Source of the DNA: Sulfurovum sp. enrichment culture clone C5
GTDB lineage: Bacteria > Campylobacterota > Campylobacteria > Campylobacterales > Sulfurovaceae
Length of the DNA stretch: 55,732 nucleotides
NCBI GenBank assembly: GCA_001493195.1
Contig: FAXN01000023.1
Location: 1 to 55,732 of the forward strand
Reading direction: 5' to 3'
This document shows, in pieces, positions 9,201 through 19,813 of the stretch (the first letter of the stretch is position 1; the number at the start of each line of letters is the position of its first letter). A program made the translations under genes and the position numbers. The notes beneath the pieces were generated by a model. It searched no databases. It was not told the origin of the DNA and saw only the letters and a program-made list of their open reading frames with translations.

Positions 9201-10337
9201 ATGAATCTTTACAAAATAAATATAGAAAATAAAAAAGATTTTTTAAGAACACTTGGCGTAGAAAGTGTTGGAGTTGAAATAATTGCAAAAAAAATGGATA
9301 CTTTTTATATTTTTATAAAAGATTTAAAAACGCCAGCTGTAAATATACTCAAACAAGATGCACTTAGCATCGGAGCTGAACTTGCAGTGCCAAGTGGTGT
9401 TATACTTTGTGAAAAAAGTCATTATGATTGCTTGTTAATTGCTTCAAAAAAACATTTGGAGATACTCTCATCAAAAGAGTTAGCTCAACCTTTTGGACTT
9501 AAAGCAGTGGCAAAAAAACTAAAAGAGTTTTTAGTTGATGAAAAATTTCCAATTAGAGTTATGGGCATCATCAATGCCAATGATGATAGTTTCTATGAGA
9601 AAAGTAGATATGAAGCCAAAAGTGCGATTAGGGCAATTGAGCAGATGATAGACGAAGGGGCTGATATCATAGATATAGGAGCAGTATCTTCTCGCCCAAA
9701 TTCACTTCCAGTAACCAAGGAAGAAGAGCTAAAAAGAGTACAAGAGATATGTGACACCATCAAACATTTTAAACTTTATGAAAAAACAATTTTTAGTATA
9801 GATAGCTATACGCCAAGTGTCGTAGAATATGCACTAAATTGTGGATTTGGCATAGTCAATGACATCACTGGAGCAAGTGATGATGAGATCATCAAGCTCA
9901 CAAAACAATACAATGCCAAAATATGTATAATGCACATGCAAGGAACGCCACAAAATATGCAAGAAAATCCACATTATGATGATGTTATAGTAGAAGTGAG
10001 TGATTTTTTTGAAGATAGGATTGGCAGATGCGAAGCTGCGGGTATTTCTAAAAAAGATATTATTCTTGATGTTGGTATAGGTTTTGGAAAAAATTTAGAG
10101 CACAACATAGCGCTGATAAGCAATTTATCTCATTTTAAAAAATTTGGATGTGAGTTACTTATAGGCGCAAGCAGAAAGTCTATGATAGATAAAATCATAA
10201 AAACACCGCTAGAAGATAGGTTAGAGGGTACTTTAGCAATTCATTTGAAGGCACTAGACAATGGGGCAAATATCATTAGATGCCACGATGTCAAAGAGCA
10301 TGTTAGAGCTTTAAAGGTTTATGAAGCTATACAATAA
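9201..10337 (+). CDS. folP: Dihydropteroate synthase FolP with N-terminal extension
   Basis: FolP joins dihydropterin pyrophosphate with p-aminobenzoate in folate synthesis and is the sulfonamide target. The TIM-barrel core begins near residue 118 with R-V-M-G-I-I-N-A-N-D-D-S-F. It continues through D-I-G-A-V-S-S-R-P-N-S (where E. coli has a G-G-E-S-T-R-P type loop), S-I-D-S-Y, N-D-I-T-G and I-C-I-M-H-M-Q-G-T-P. About 115 residues precede the core, about 100 more than in E. coli FolP; a similar extension is known in H. pylori FolP (about 380 residues). Its role is not known to me. A GAGGAG ribosome site precedes the ATG by a few bases. Confidence 0.92.
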   Translation: MNLYKINIENKKDFLRTLGVESVGVEIIAKKMDTFYIFIKDLKTPAVNILKQDALSIGAELAVPSGVILCEKSHYDCLLIASKKHLEILSSKELAQPFGLKAVAKKLKEFLVDEKFPIRVMGIINANDDSFYEKSRYEAKSAIRAIEQMIDEGADIIDIGAVSSRPNSLPVTKEEELKRVQEICDTIKHFKLYEKTIFSIDSYTPSVVEYALNCGFGIVNDITGASDDEIIKLTKQYNAKICIMHMQGTPQNMQENPHYDDVIVEVSDFFEDRIGRCEAAGISKKDIILDVGIGFGKNLEHNIALISNLSHFKKFGCELLIGASRKSMIDKIIKTPLEDRLEGTLAIHLKALDNGANIIRCHDVKEHVRALKVYEAIQ

Positions 10338-10387
10338 ATATTTATAGGCTTTTGATATAATTGTAATTATACAAGGGGCATTGTAAG

Positions 10388-11029
10388 TTGAAATTAATAC
10401 GTTTTTTATTTAAAAGCATTATTTTTGTTTTTCTTTTACCATTCTTTATTTATATCATAATGAACATTATCAGTTTTGGTAAAATATATGATGATTTTGA
10501 TAAAGTTCCCCAAAAACAAACCGCACTCCTCTTGGGCACTACAAAATATACATCAAAACATGAAGTAAATCCATTTTATAAATATCGCATTAAAACAGTC
10601 GTTGAGCTATACAAAAAAGGCAAAGTCAAAAATATTTTGATTTCTGGAGATAGTACAAGTGACAGGTATTATCGTGAAACAGCAACTATGAAAAAAGATT
10701 TGATAGCAAATGGTGTAAATCCAAGCGATATTAAGACAGACAAAAAAGGCATTAGGACATTTGATTCGATTGAAAGAGCAAAAGATATTTATGGTGTGAA
10801 TGATTATATAATTGTTTCTCAAAAATTTCACTTGCAAAGAGCTATCTTTTTGGCTACAGCTAGAGGAGATAAAGCCATAGGTTTTGTAGCACCAGAAGAT
10901 GAAGGAAGCAAAGCTAGTAAAAATATGATAGTAAGGGAATTTTTTGCAAGGCCTATTGCCCTGCTGGATCTTTTTGGATTATCCAAATTGTATGAACCAT
11001 GGAAAAAAAATTTTAAAGATAAATTTTGA
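10388..11029 (+). CDS. SanA/ElyC/YdcF-type (DUF218) membrane protein
   Basis: This 213-residue protein has one N-terminal membrane helix (about residues 5-27) and a single DUF218-type domain. The core segments are A-L-L-L-G-T (family form V-L-G), N-I-L-I-S-G-D, and Y-I-I-V-S-Q-K-F-H-L-Q-R-A, which aligns with the family V-T-x-x-F-H-x-x-R-A. SanA/ElyC relatives act at the envelope (vancomycin resistance, envelope biogenesis); the exact reaction is unclear. The start is TTG at 10388, chosen because A-A-G-G-G-G (10373-10378) sits nine bases upstream and the resulting N-terminus MKLIRFLFKS is a good signal anchor. A TATAAT at 10356-10361 suggests its own promoter after folP. Confidence 0.75.
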   Translation: MKLIRFLFKSIIFVFLLPFFIYIIMNIISFGKIYDDFDKVPQKQTALLLGTTKYTSKHEVNPFYKYRIKTVVELYKKGKVKNILISGDSTSDRYYRETATMKKDLIANGVNPSDIKTDKKGIRTFDSIERAKDIYGVNDYIIVSQKFHLQRAIFLATARGDKAIGFVAPEDEGSKASKNMIVREFFARPIALLDLFGLSKLYEPWKKNFKDKF

Positions 11030-13962
<2,933 letters not shown>

Positions 13963-13968
13963 TTTTTC

Positions 13969-14026
13969 TTGACAAATAGTATCAAATATGATACGATACT
14001 AAAAATATTAGTATCAAATATGATAC
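13969..14026 (+). promoter_or_regulatory. Promoter with two identical operators for the XRE gene
   Basis: A -35 box TTGACA (13969-13974) and a -10-like TACGAT (13992-13997) are 17 bases apart. The 16-bp sequence GTATCAAATATGATAC occurs twice, at 13979-13994 and 14011-14026. Each is an inverted repeat (GTATCA, four bases, TGATAC), and the start-to-start distance is 32 bp, about three helical turns. The first copy lies between -35 and -10, the second over the likely transcript start. This layout strongly suggests autorepression by the downstream XRE protein. Confidence 0.8.
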
Positions 14027-14043
14027 TATAGAAAGGTACTTAT

Positions 14044-14409
14044 ATGAGAATAGTAGAAGCACTTAGAAAACAAAAAGAGGCACTTGGTATGTCGTATGAA
14101 GTGATAGCCATTCGTTCTGGTGTTGGTATAGCGACAGTTAAAAGAGCATTTGGCGGATATGATGTATCGTTAGAGAGACTAGAGAAGATAGCAGATGCTA
14201 TCGGATGCCAAATAGGTATCAAAGCAATAACCTCTCCAAATAATCTTTACAGCGCCCAAGTAGAGAAAAAGGCACAGGAAATTGTAAAGCGAGTGATGCA
14301 AACCTCTGCCCTAGAAGATCAAGCAGTAGATGTAAAGGCTAAGGCAAAAATGTTAGTTCAAGCAAAAGCCATGATAGCCAAAATGCCAAAATCACAGGTT
14401 TGGCAATGA
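14044..14409 (+). CDS. XRE-family helix-turn-helix regulator
   Basis: This 121-residue protein has an N-terminal HTH (residues 1-58; G-M-S-Y-E-V-I-A-I-R-S-G-V-G-I-A-T-V-K-R-A) followed by an alanine/lysine-rich helical tail that may dimerise. It lies directly behind the twin operators and is very probably autoregulated. Its stop overlaps an ATG (ATGA) that opens a reading frame of only 24 codons. This looks like an antitoxin-type regulator whose translationally coupled partner has been lost or replaced. What it originally controlled is not known. Confidence 0.82.
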   Translation: MRIVEALRKQKEALGMSYEVIAIRSGVGIATVKRAFGGYDVSLERLEKIADAIGCQIGIKAITSPNNLYSAQVEKKAQEIVKRVMQTSALEDQAVDVKAKAKMLVQAKAMIAKMPKSQVWQ

Positions 14410-14480
14410 AACCACAATTTGAGATAAAAGATAAAAATGTCATAGGATTTTATTTTGATTTATATTCTCCGTCATTTTAA
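14406..14480 (+). pseudogene. 24-codon remnant of the XRE partner gene (possible)
   Basis: An ATG overlaps the XRE stop in the classic ATGA coupling and reads MKPQFEIKDKNVIGFYFDLY plus four residues before TAA at 14478. Coupled second genes of regulator/toxin pairs start in this way, but the frame closes almost at once and the next gene begins inside it in another frame. The simplest reading is a truncated partner gene. It could also be a short leader with no protein function. No homologue is recognised from 24 residues. Confidence 0.35.
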
Positions 14481-14973
14481 AGTCAAAGATAATTCAAAAA
14501 TATGGTTAAACTCAAGAGAATTTAATGATTGGGTTAAAGAATATGATTTATTTGAGTTAGAATATTTAAATCTGCATTTGCCATCAAAAATAGATAAAAC
14601 ATATGTTTCTTCGCTAGCAAGAGCCATTAAAACAGCAGAACATCTAGACATTGCATATCAAATAAGTGATTTGCTCACAGAAGTTAAGTCAAAAGCTTTT
14701 ATAAATACAAATATCAAGCTTCCAAAATGGCTATGGCTATTTATTGACAGAGTGTTGTGGTTTTTTAATGCTAATTCGTCTGAAAATAGAGACATGACAC
14801 ATAAAAGAATCAATGAGTTTATTGAAAAAATTGATTTAGATGATGATATTTTTATCATAACACATGGTTTCTTTATGAAACAAATTGTCAGACAATTTAA
14901 AAGTTTAGGTTTTTTATGTGACATTGATATTAGACCAAAAAATGGTAAGATTTATGAATTATCAAAAAGATAA
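14455..14973 (+). CDS. Histidine phosphatase (phosphoglycerate-mutase-like) family protein
   Basis: The 172-residue protein has the RHG-type active-site start, here as I-L-R-H-F (phosphohistidine at residue 7, with Phe in place of the usual Gly). It also has the S-S-L-A-R-A-I-K-T-A-E-H block and the second catalytic histidine in I-I-T-H-G-F-F near residue 140. The substrate is unknown. The start is TTG 14455, supported by A-G-G-A at 14444-14447 seven bases upstream; an in-frame stop at 14443 excludes longer forms. It overlaps the 24-codon frame by 26 bases, which suggests a junction created by deletion or insertion. Confidence 0.75.
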   Translation: MIYILRHFKVKDNSKIWLNSREFNDWVKEYDLFELEYLNLHLPSKIDKTYVSSLARAIKTAEHLDIAYQISDLLTEVKSKAFINTNIKLPKWLWLFIDRVLWFFNANSSENRDMTHKRINEFIEKIDLDDDIFIITHGFFMKQIVRQFKSLGFLCDIDIRPKNGKIYELSKR

Positions 14974-15026
14974 TTAATTTATATGGTAATCATTTGGAAT
15001 TTCAAGACTTATAATAACACAATTTC

Positions 15027-15075
15027 TTGACAACATCTTCTTATTTATATATAATACTTTTAATATATATAAAAG
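15027..15075 (+). promoter_or_regulatory. Promoter and operator-like repeat of the PIN toxin-antitoxin pair
   Basis: TTGACA (15027-15032) and TATAAT (15050-15055) are spaced by an ideal 17 bases. Overlapping the likely transcript start is the inverted repeat CTTTTA-N7-TAAAAG (15057-15062 and 15070-15075). This is a plausible site for the autoregulating antitoxin or toxin-antitoxin complex. The repeat also supplies the A-A-A-A-G-G-A ribosome site. Confidence 0.7.
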
Positions 15076-15082
15076 GAATATT

Positions 15083-15340
15083 ATGCAAAGTGTAAGCATA
15101 GGCGAGATACAAAAAAACATCTCTTTGATTACAAAGCTAAAAGAGAGTGTAAGTGTCATAGATAAACGCAAAAATAAAATTATAGCTATCATTACTCCCA
15201 CACATGAAAATTCGGTTATAGATGAGTTGGCAGGCAAATATACACATTTGGCTAAAAATATAAAAGATAAAGATTTGAACACAGCAAGAGAAAAAGCGAT
15301 GATAGAAGCCATGAGGGAAAAATATGGTATATCTCATTGA
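15083..15340 (+). CDS. Antitoxin of a PIN-domain toxin (Phd/RelB-like)
   Basis: The 85-residue protein resembles the Phd/YefM/RelB class of type II antitoxins: a short N-terminal DNA-binding strand/helix (S-I-G-E-I-Q-K-N-I-S-L-I), a K-R-K-N-K-I-I-A-I-I-T-P strand, and a charged helical C-terminus expected to wrap the toxin. It starts downstream of a strong promoter and overlaps the PIN gene by 17 bases, so the two are translated together. Family assignment is by size, order and pattern. Confidence 0.72.
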   Translation: MQSVSIGEIQKNISLITKLKESVSVIDKRKNKIIAIITPTHENSVIDELAGKYTHLAKNIKDKDLNTAREKAMIEAMREKYGISH

Positions 15341-15698
15341 TACAAATATCATCATTAGATTTTTAGCAAGTGACCACAAGGAGCATTTGGCATTTGCTAG
15401 GGAAATACTCCAAAAGATTGATAGCGGTGAGATAAAAGCACAGATTCTAAATAGTGTAATGGCAGAGATATTTTTTGTTATGACTAAAGTATATAAAGCA
15501 CCAAAAAATGAGATATTGCAAGACCTTAAAAAGATTGTCGCAATGAGAGGAATGGTTGGAGATAAGGTTTTGCAAATGGAAGTATTAAATATTTTAGAGC
15601 ATAAAAATATAGACTTTGTAGATGCTTTGCTTTGTGCTAAAAAAGAACTATACGGCTATGGAATTTTGAGTTTTGATAGTGATGTGAAAAAGTGTTAA
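15324..15698 (+). CDS. PIN-domain toxin (VapC-like)
   Basis: This 124-residue PIN nuclease has the expected acidic residues: D6 in Y-L-I-D-T-N, E48 in M-A-E-I-F-F, D97/D100 in N-I-D-F-V-D-A-L-L and D118 in L-S-F-D-S-D. VapC-like toxins cut specific RNAs, often tRNA or the sarcin-ricin loop; the target here is unknown. It lies directly behind its antitoxin gene. All catalytic positions look intact, so the module is probably functional. Confidence 0.85.
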   Translation: MVYLIDTNIIIRFLASDHKEHLAFAREILQKIDSGEIKAQILNSVMAEIFFVMTKVYKAPKNEILQDLKKIVAMRGMVGDKVLQMEVLNILEHKNIDFVDALLCAKKELYGYGILSFDSDVKKC

Positions 15699-15761
15699 GA
15701 GGATGAAATGCAACTAGATTTAGAAAACATAGCAATAACTGGCAGAACATTTGGAGGAAAA

Positions 15762-16235
15762 ATGAAAAAAATAATGAGATTTTTATTTGGTAGTTTGTTG
15801 GTTTCTGTATTTGCATTTGCACAGCAACCAACGCAAAAAGTTGTTGTAGATTTGACAGCAGGCAGTACAAAGACCATCACATCGCATTTCATCAAAGGAT
15901 TTGCACACACCTTGGAGTCTTTCAAACAAAAAGGAAGTAATGTTGATGCTGTTGTAGTTATACATGGGGATGCTTATCGTTTTTTTGTTCAAAAATTAGA
16001 GCAATCGCCATATGCTAATGATCAAGAACTTAAAAATAATCAACAGGAGTTATTGGCAGGCTTTATGATACTTAGTCAAAAGTATCATGTTAGATTTGAG
16101 GTATGTTCAGAGGGTATGAAAGCACGTAATCTCGATAAAGATATTTTCTATACGTTTGTGCATCCTGTTCCTTCTGCTCAAATCAGTCTTATAGAGTGGC
16201 AAAATAGAGGTTATGCTTACCTTCCTTTTAGATAA
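15762..16235 (+). CDS. Exported DsrE-like family protein
   Basis: From the ATG at 15762 the protein has about 157 residues and a clear signal peptide (K-K-I-M-R-F-L-F-G-S-L-L-V-S-V-F-A-F-A, then Q-Q). The mature part has a DsrE/DsrF-like pattern: K-V-V-V-D-L-T, D-A-V-V-V-I-H-G-D-A-Y, and a conserved cysteine in F-E-V-C-S-E-G-M. Periplasmic members of this group are linked to sulfur chemistry, but the function here is unproven. An in-frame ATG at 15708 would add 18 residues ahead of the signal peptide. The start at 15762 is preferred because GGAGG lies just upstream (15753-15757) and the signal peptide then begins at residue 1. Confidence 0.68.
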   Translation: MKKIMRFLFGSLLVSVFAFAQQPTQKVVVDLTAGSTKTITSHFIKGFAHTLESFKQKGSNVDAVVVIHGDAYRFFVQKLEQSPYANDQELKNNQQELLAGFMILSQKYHVRFEVCSEGMKARNLDKDIFYTFVHPVPSAQISLIEWQNRGYAYLPFR

Positions 16236-16293
16236 TTAATGTAAATTTTGGGATAAGGCGAAAAATGAATATCAAAAATAAAAAGGATAAAAC

Positions 16294-16857
16294 TTGCAAA
16301 CACGGATAGCAACAATAGACGACATAGATGAGGTTTTGGAGCTTCATTATCGTTATCAAATAGACTCGATTGAGCCAGAAGATAAAAAAGATGGTTTTGT
16401 TACAACTCCTTTTACAAAAGAACAATTAACAAAATTGATAGATGAAGAACAAGGATTGTTTATAACTATCAAAGATGCTCATGTTGTTGCTTATGTGATG
16501 GCCGCATCATGGGAATTTTGGTCAGCTTGGCCTATGTTCGCATTTATGATAAAAGATTTGCCGAATCTAGAGTACATCGGTCAAAAGTTAAGTACCAAAA
16601 ACTCATATCAATATGGTCCTGTCTGTATAGATAAGTCAGTTCGTGGGAGTGGGGTGCTGGAGAATATCTTTGAGTTTGCTAGAGTTGAGATGTCAAAAAG
16701 ATACCCTATCTTAGTTACATTTATCAACAAAATCAATCCAAGATCATATGAGGCACACACTAGAAAAATAGGGCTAGAAGTAATAAAAGAGTTTGAATAT
16801 AACAGCAACAATTATTATGAACTTGTGTATGATACAAGTAAGAAAATAAAACTATAA
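16294..16857 (+). CDS. GNAT-family N-acetyltransferase
   Basis: The 187-residue protein follows the GNAT fold: N-terminal R-I-A-T-I-D-D-I-D-E-V-L-E-L-H, a central Y-G-P-V-C-I-D-K-S-V-R-G-S-G-V-L-E matching motif A (family R/Q-x-x-G-x-G/A), and F-I-N-K-I-N-P-R-S-Y-E-A-H, a typical late strand and helix. The acceptor substrate is unknown. The start is TTG 16294, six bases after A-G-G-A at 16284-16287; no ATG fits. It lies between the DsrE-like gene and the MFS gene. Confidence 0.75.
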   Translation: MQTRIATIDDIDEVLELHYRYQIDSIEPEDKKDGFVTTPFTKEQLTKLIDEEQGLFITIKDAHVVAYVMAASWEFWSAWPMFAFMIKDLPNLEYIGQKLSTKNSYQYGPVCIDKSVRGSGVLENIFEFARVEMSKRYPILVTFINKINPRSYEAHTRKIGLEVIKEFEYNSNNYYELVYDTSKKIKL

Positions 16858-16888
16858 AATATATAATTAATAATAAAGTAAGAGAATA

Positions 16889-18088
16889 ATGAAATACGGC
16901 GAAATATTTAAAAATCCAGTTACTAGAGGTTTGACAACTATCCAATTTCTAAGTTATTTTGGTACAGTATTTTCCCATGTGGCAATAGCATCATTATTAG
17001 TCAAGCTTGGAGCTGGAGCAGATATGATAGCGATGATTTTTATCGCTATTTTGCTTCCAAGTCTTGTTCTTGCTCCAGTTAATGGTTATATCATAGATAG
17101 GTTTGAATTTAAAAAACTTATTTTGATATTGCTTATTATCGAGATGAGTATGACAATATGTTTTATGTTTGTTGATACGTTGGAATATGTTTGGTTACTT
17201 TGGTCATTTTTATTTATCAGATCCATCGCTGGGACTATCATATTTACAGCAGAAATGTCCTATCTGCCAAAAGTTATATCAGGAGAGACGCTAAAGGCGG
17301 CAAACGAAGTGCATAGTATCATTTGGTCAAGCACATTTGCTTTTGGTATGGCTCTGGGTGGACTTAGTACATATTATTTTGGTTATATAGGTACATTTAT
17401 GATAGATTTTTCATTTTATGTCATAGCTTTTTTTGTGATGTTTAAATTGCCTATAGCAGTTATACGAAACAAAGCCCAAAGTGCTTGGAGTGCCACAAAA
17501 GAGGTTTTTGGATACATAAGAGCAAATCCAAAAACAGTTCATATCATGATTCTTCATTCAAGCGTTGGGCTAACCGTATTTGATACCATAGTTACGCTTC
17601 TTGCAAAAACCGAGTACAAATATATCATAGCAGTTCCTCTTGCTATCGGCTGGATAAACTTTTCAAGAGCTTTGGCACTTATGCTAGGACCTTTAGTTTT
17701 TGGCAAACATATCAAAATGAATAATTTGTGGGCAGTAATGATATTTCAAGGAATCACCATTATCATTTGGGCTTATTTACAATATGATTTTACTTTGTCG
17801 CTTGTGAGTATGTTTTTTGTGGGATTATTTACTACATCTATATGGTCATTTACATATTATATGCTTCAACAAAATACTGATGAAGAGTTTTTGGGAAGAG
17901 TTATATCATATAATGATATGGTTTTTATGTTTGTAAGTGTAGGCATGACATACGCAATTGGCAAAATGGCAAATGCAGGTGTGGAACTAAATTATATAAG
18001 CATGATAATAGGAGCTATATTCTTTTTGGTTGCATTTTATGCTTTTTTACTAAGGGATAAAATTGTTATAAGTGTGGATAAAATCTAA
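16889..18088 (+). CDS. MFS transporter
   Basis: This is a 399-residue polytopic membrane protein with about 12 predicted helices. Residues about 10-60 include an N-terminal F-L-S-Y-F-G-T-V-F and the loop 2-3 motif N-G-Y-I-I-D-R-F-E-F-K-K, matching the MFS signature G-x-x-x-D-R-x-x-x-(R/K). A second half begins after about residue 210. It belongs to the drug/efflux-like MFS class by length and pattern; the substrate cannot be told. It has its own ribosome site (A-G-A-G-A-A) and sits 31 bases after the acetyltransferase gene. Confidence 0.85.
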   Translation: MKYGEIFKNPVTRGLTTIQFLSYFGTVFSHVAIASLLVKLGAGADMIAMIFIAILLPSLVLAPVNGYIIDRFEFKKLILILLIIEMSMTICFMFVDTLEYVWLLWSFLFIRSIAGTIIFTAEMSYLPKVISGETLKAANEVHSIIWSSTFAFGMALGGLSTYYFGYIGTFMIDFSFYVIAFFVMFKLPIAVIRNKAQSAWSATKEVFGYIRANPKTVHIMILHSSVGLTVFDTIVTLLAKTEYKYIIAVPLAIGWINFSRALALMLGPLVFGKHIKMNNLWAVMIFQGITIIIWAYLQYDFTLSLVSMFFVGLFTTSIWSFTYYMLQQNTDEEFLGRVISYNDMVFMFVSVGMTYAIGKMANAGVELNYISMIIGAIFFLVAFYAFLLRDKIVISVDKI

Positions 18089-18138
18089 TTAGTATTGGTT
18101 TATTGTATAATTATAACAATAAAATATAGAGAGAATAT

Positions 18139-18858
18139 ATGAGACTTGATGTGTATTTGGTAGAAAATGGCTATTTTGAGAGCCGAAATAGATCGCTTGA
18201 GGCTATAAAATCAGGCAAAGTTAAAGTTGATGGTAAGATAGCTAAACCTTCGGCTAAGTGTGATGAAACGAGTAATGTTGAAGTAGAAAATGAAAAATTT
18301 TATGCGAGTAGAGCAGGTAGAAAACTTGAAGCTTTTTTAAAAGAACACACAATAAGTTTAAAAGATAAAAAAGCAGTAGATATCGGTTCAAGCACGGGTG
18401 GATTTGCTCAGATTTTACTTGAAAATGGCGTAGTAAGTCTAGTATGTGTAGATGTTGGGACAAATCAACTTCATTTTAGTATAAGAGAAAATGAGAGAGT
18501 AAAAGTTCATGAAAATTGTGACGTAAGAAATTTTAGAGTTGATGATGGATTTGAAGTTATAAGTTGTGATGTATCTTTTATATCATTAGGAGATATTTTA
18601 AATGATATAAATACTTTGGCATTGGGGAGTTGTGATATTATACTTCTTTATAAACCTCAATTCGAAGTGGGTAGGTTGGTTAAACGAGATAGCAATGGCG
18701 TGGTAACAGATGTTGATGCCATTAGGCATGCAAGAATAGGGTTTGAGCAAAAATGTAAAGAACTTGGTTGGGAAAAAATCGTAGATATTCCTTCAAAAAT
18801 ACAAGGGAAAGAGGGAAATACAGAGTATTTCTATCATTTTAAAAAGGTTGAAATTTGA
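18139..18858 (+). CDS. tlyA: TlyA-family rRNA 2'-O-methyltransferase
   Basis: The 239-residue protein has an N-terminal S4 RNA-binding domain (M-R-L-D-V-Y-L-V-E-N-G-Y-F-E-S-R) and an FtsJ-like methyltransferase domain (K-K-A-V-D-I-G-S-S-T-G-G-F-A-Q-I-L-L at about 75-92, and L-L-Y-K-P-Q-F-E). TlyA proteins methylate 16S and/or 23S rRNA and affect capreomycin sensitivity; older annotations say hemolysin A. The upstream spacer holds a TATAAT (18106-18111) inside the inverted repeat TTATTGT-N9-ACAATAA (18100-18122). The stop overlaps the ribF start (TTGA). Confidence 0.9.
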   Translation: MRLDVYLVENGYFESRNRSLEAIKSGKVKVDGKIAKPSAKCDETSNVEVENEKFYASRAGRKLEAFLKEHTISLKDKKAVDIGSSTGGFAQILLENGVVSLVCVDVGTNQLHFSIRENERVKVHENCDVRNFRVDDGFEVISCDVSFISLGDILNDINTLALGSCDIILLYKPQFEVGRLVKRDSNGVVTDVDAIRHARIGFEQKCKELGWEKIVDIPSKIQGKEGNTEYFYHFKKVEI

Positions 18859-19643
18859 TAAAGTCTATAGCTATAGGAGCTTTTGACGGTATTCATACAG
18901 CTCACAATGTTTTAGCAGATAAAGCAGATGCTATTGTGGTCATAGAGAGAAATAGTGCCGTGCTTACCCCAGGACACAAAAGAGCTAACTATACAAAAAA
19001 ACCAATATTTTTTTATCACTTAGATAAAATAAAAGATTTAACACCAAAAGAATTTATAGATTTGCTTGTAAAAAATTTCAAAGGACTTGAAGAGATTGTA
19101 GTAGGATATGATTTTGGCTTTGGTAGAGATAAGAGTGGAAATATAAGTACGCTTGAAGAGTTTTTTAAAGGTAGTGTGACTGTTGTTGAAATGATAAAAT
19201 ATGAAGATATAGCTATACACTCAAGAGTTATAAAAAACTATATAAGAGAAGGCAAGATACAAAAAGCCAATAAAATGCTAGGTAGAAACTATCAAATAGG
19301 TGGAAGTGTTATAAAAGGTCAGGGTTTGGGCAGTAAAAGATTTGTGCCAACACTAAATATTGATGTTGCTGGGTATTTATTGCCAAAAGAGGGCATATAT
19401 GCAACACAAACCAAAATAGGCGATATTTGGCATAAAAGCGTTAGTTTCATAGGACATAGGGTAAGTACTGATGGAAAATTTGCAGTCGAAACTCATATAA
19501 TAGACAAAGAAATACATTGTGTCAAAGATTTGGTAGAGATAAGATTTGAGCATTTTATAAGGGAAAATAGAAAATTTGAAAATCTAGATGATTTAAAAGA
19601 TCAAATTGATAAAGATATACAAAAAGCAAAAGAGTTGACATGA
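18855..19643 (+). CDS. ribF: Bifunctional riboflavin kinase/FAD synthetase RibF
   Basis: RibF converts riboflavin to FMN and FAD. The 262-residue protein has the nucleotidyltransferase start I-A-I-G-A-F-D-G-I-H-T-A-H (H-x-x-H motif), V-V-G-Y-D-F-G-F-G-R-D-K-S-G, and a C-terminal riboflavin kinase domain (G-Q-G-L-G-S-K-R-F-V-P-T-L-N-I). It is somewhat shorter than E. coli RibF (about 310), as usual in this phylum. The start is TTG at 18855, overlapping the tlyA stop. Its own stop overlaps an ATG at 19640 that was probably the original cmoA start. Confidence 0.9.
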   Translation: MIKSIAIGAFDGIHTAHNVLADKADAIVVIERNSAVLTPGHKRANYTKKPIFFYHLDKIKDLTPKEFIDLLVKNFKGLEEIVVGYDFGFGRDKSGNISTLEEFFKGSVTVVEMIKYEDIAIHSRVIKNYIREGKIQKANKMLGRNYQIGGSVIKGQGLGSKRFVPTLNIDVAGYLLPKEGIYATQTKIGDIWHKSVSFIGHRVSTDGKFAVETHIIDKEIHCVKDLVEIRFEHFIRENRKFENLDDLKDQIDKDIQKAKELT

Positions 19644-19813
19644 ATAATAAAAAAGATAATGTTTTTGAAAGTAGTTTGGATAAAAAGTTTGAGTTTGATG
19701 TGAGATACGTAATAAATGACAACTGCTTGTCATTTATAGTATCGGAACCGAAGTGGTCTGCGAATGTAGCCACGAAGGAGATTCAGAAAAACTCATTAGC
19801 CTCAAAGGTTTAA
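19640..19813 (+). pseudogene. 57-codon frame: duplicated cmoA 5' end fused to inserted DNA
   Basis: An ATG overlapping the ribF stop (ATGA) opens a 57-codon frame. Its first 20 residues ([20 protein letters not shown]) repeat the start of CmoA, then switch into unrelated sequence ending K-N-S-L-A-S-K-V and TAA at 19811-19813. The stop is three bases before the present cmoA ATG, so ribosomes may reinitiate there. It looks like the old cmoA start cut off by a 180-bp insertion or duplication. It may now act only as a translated leader. Confidence 0.7.
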
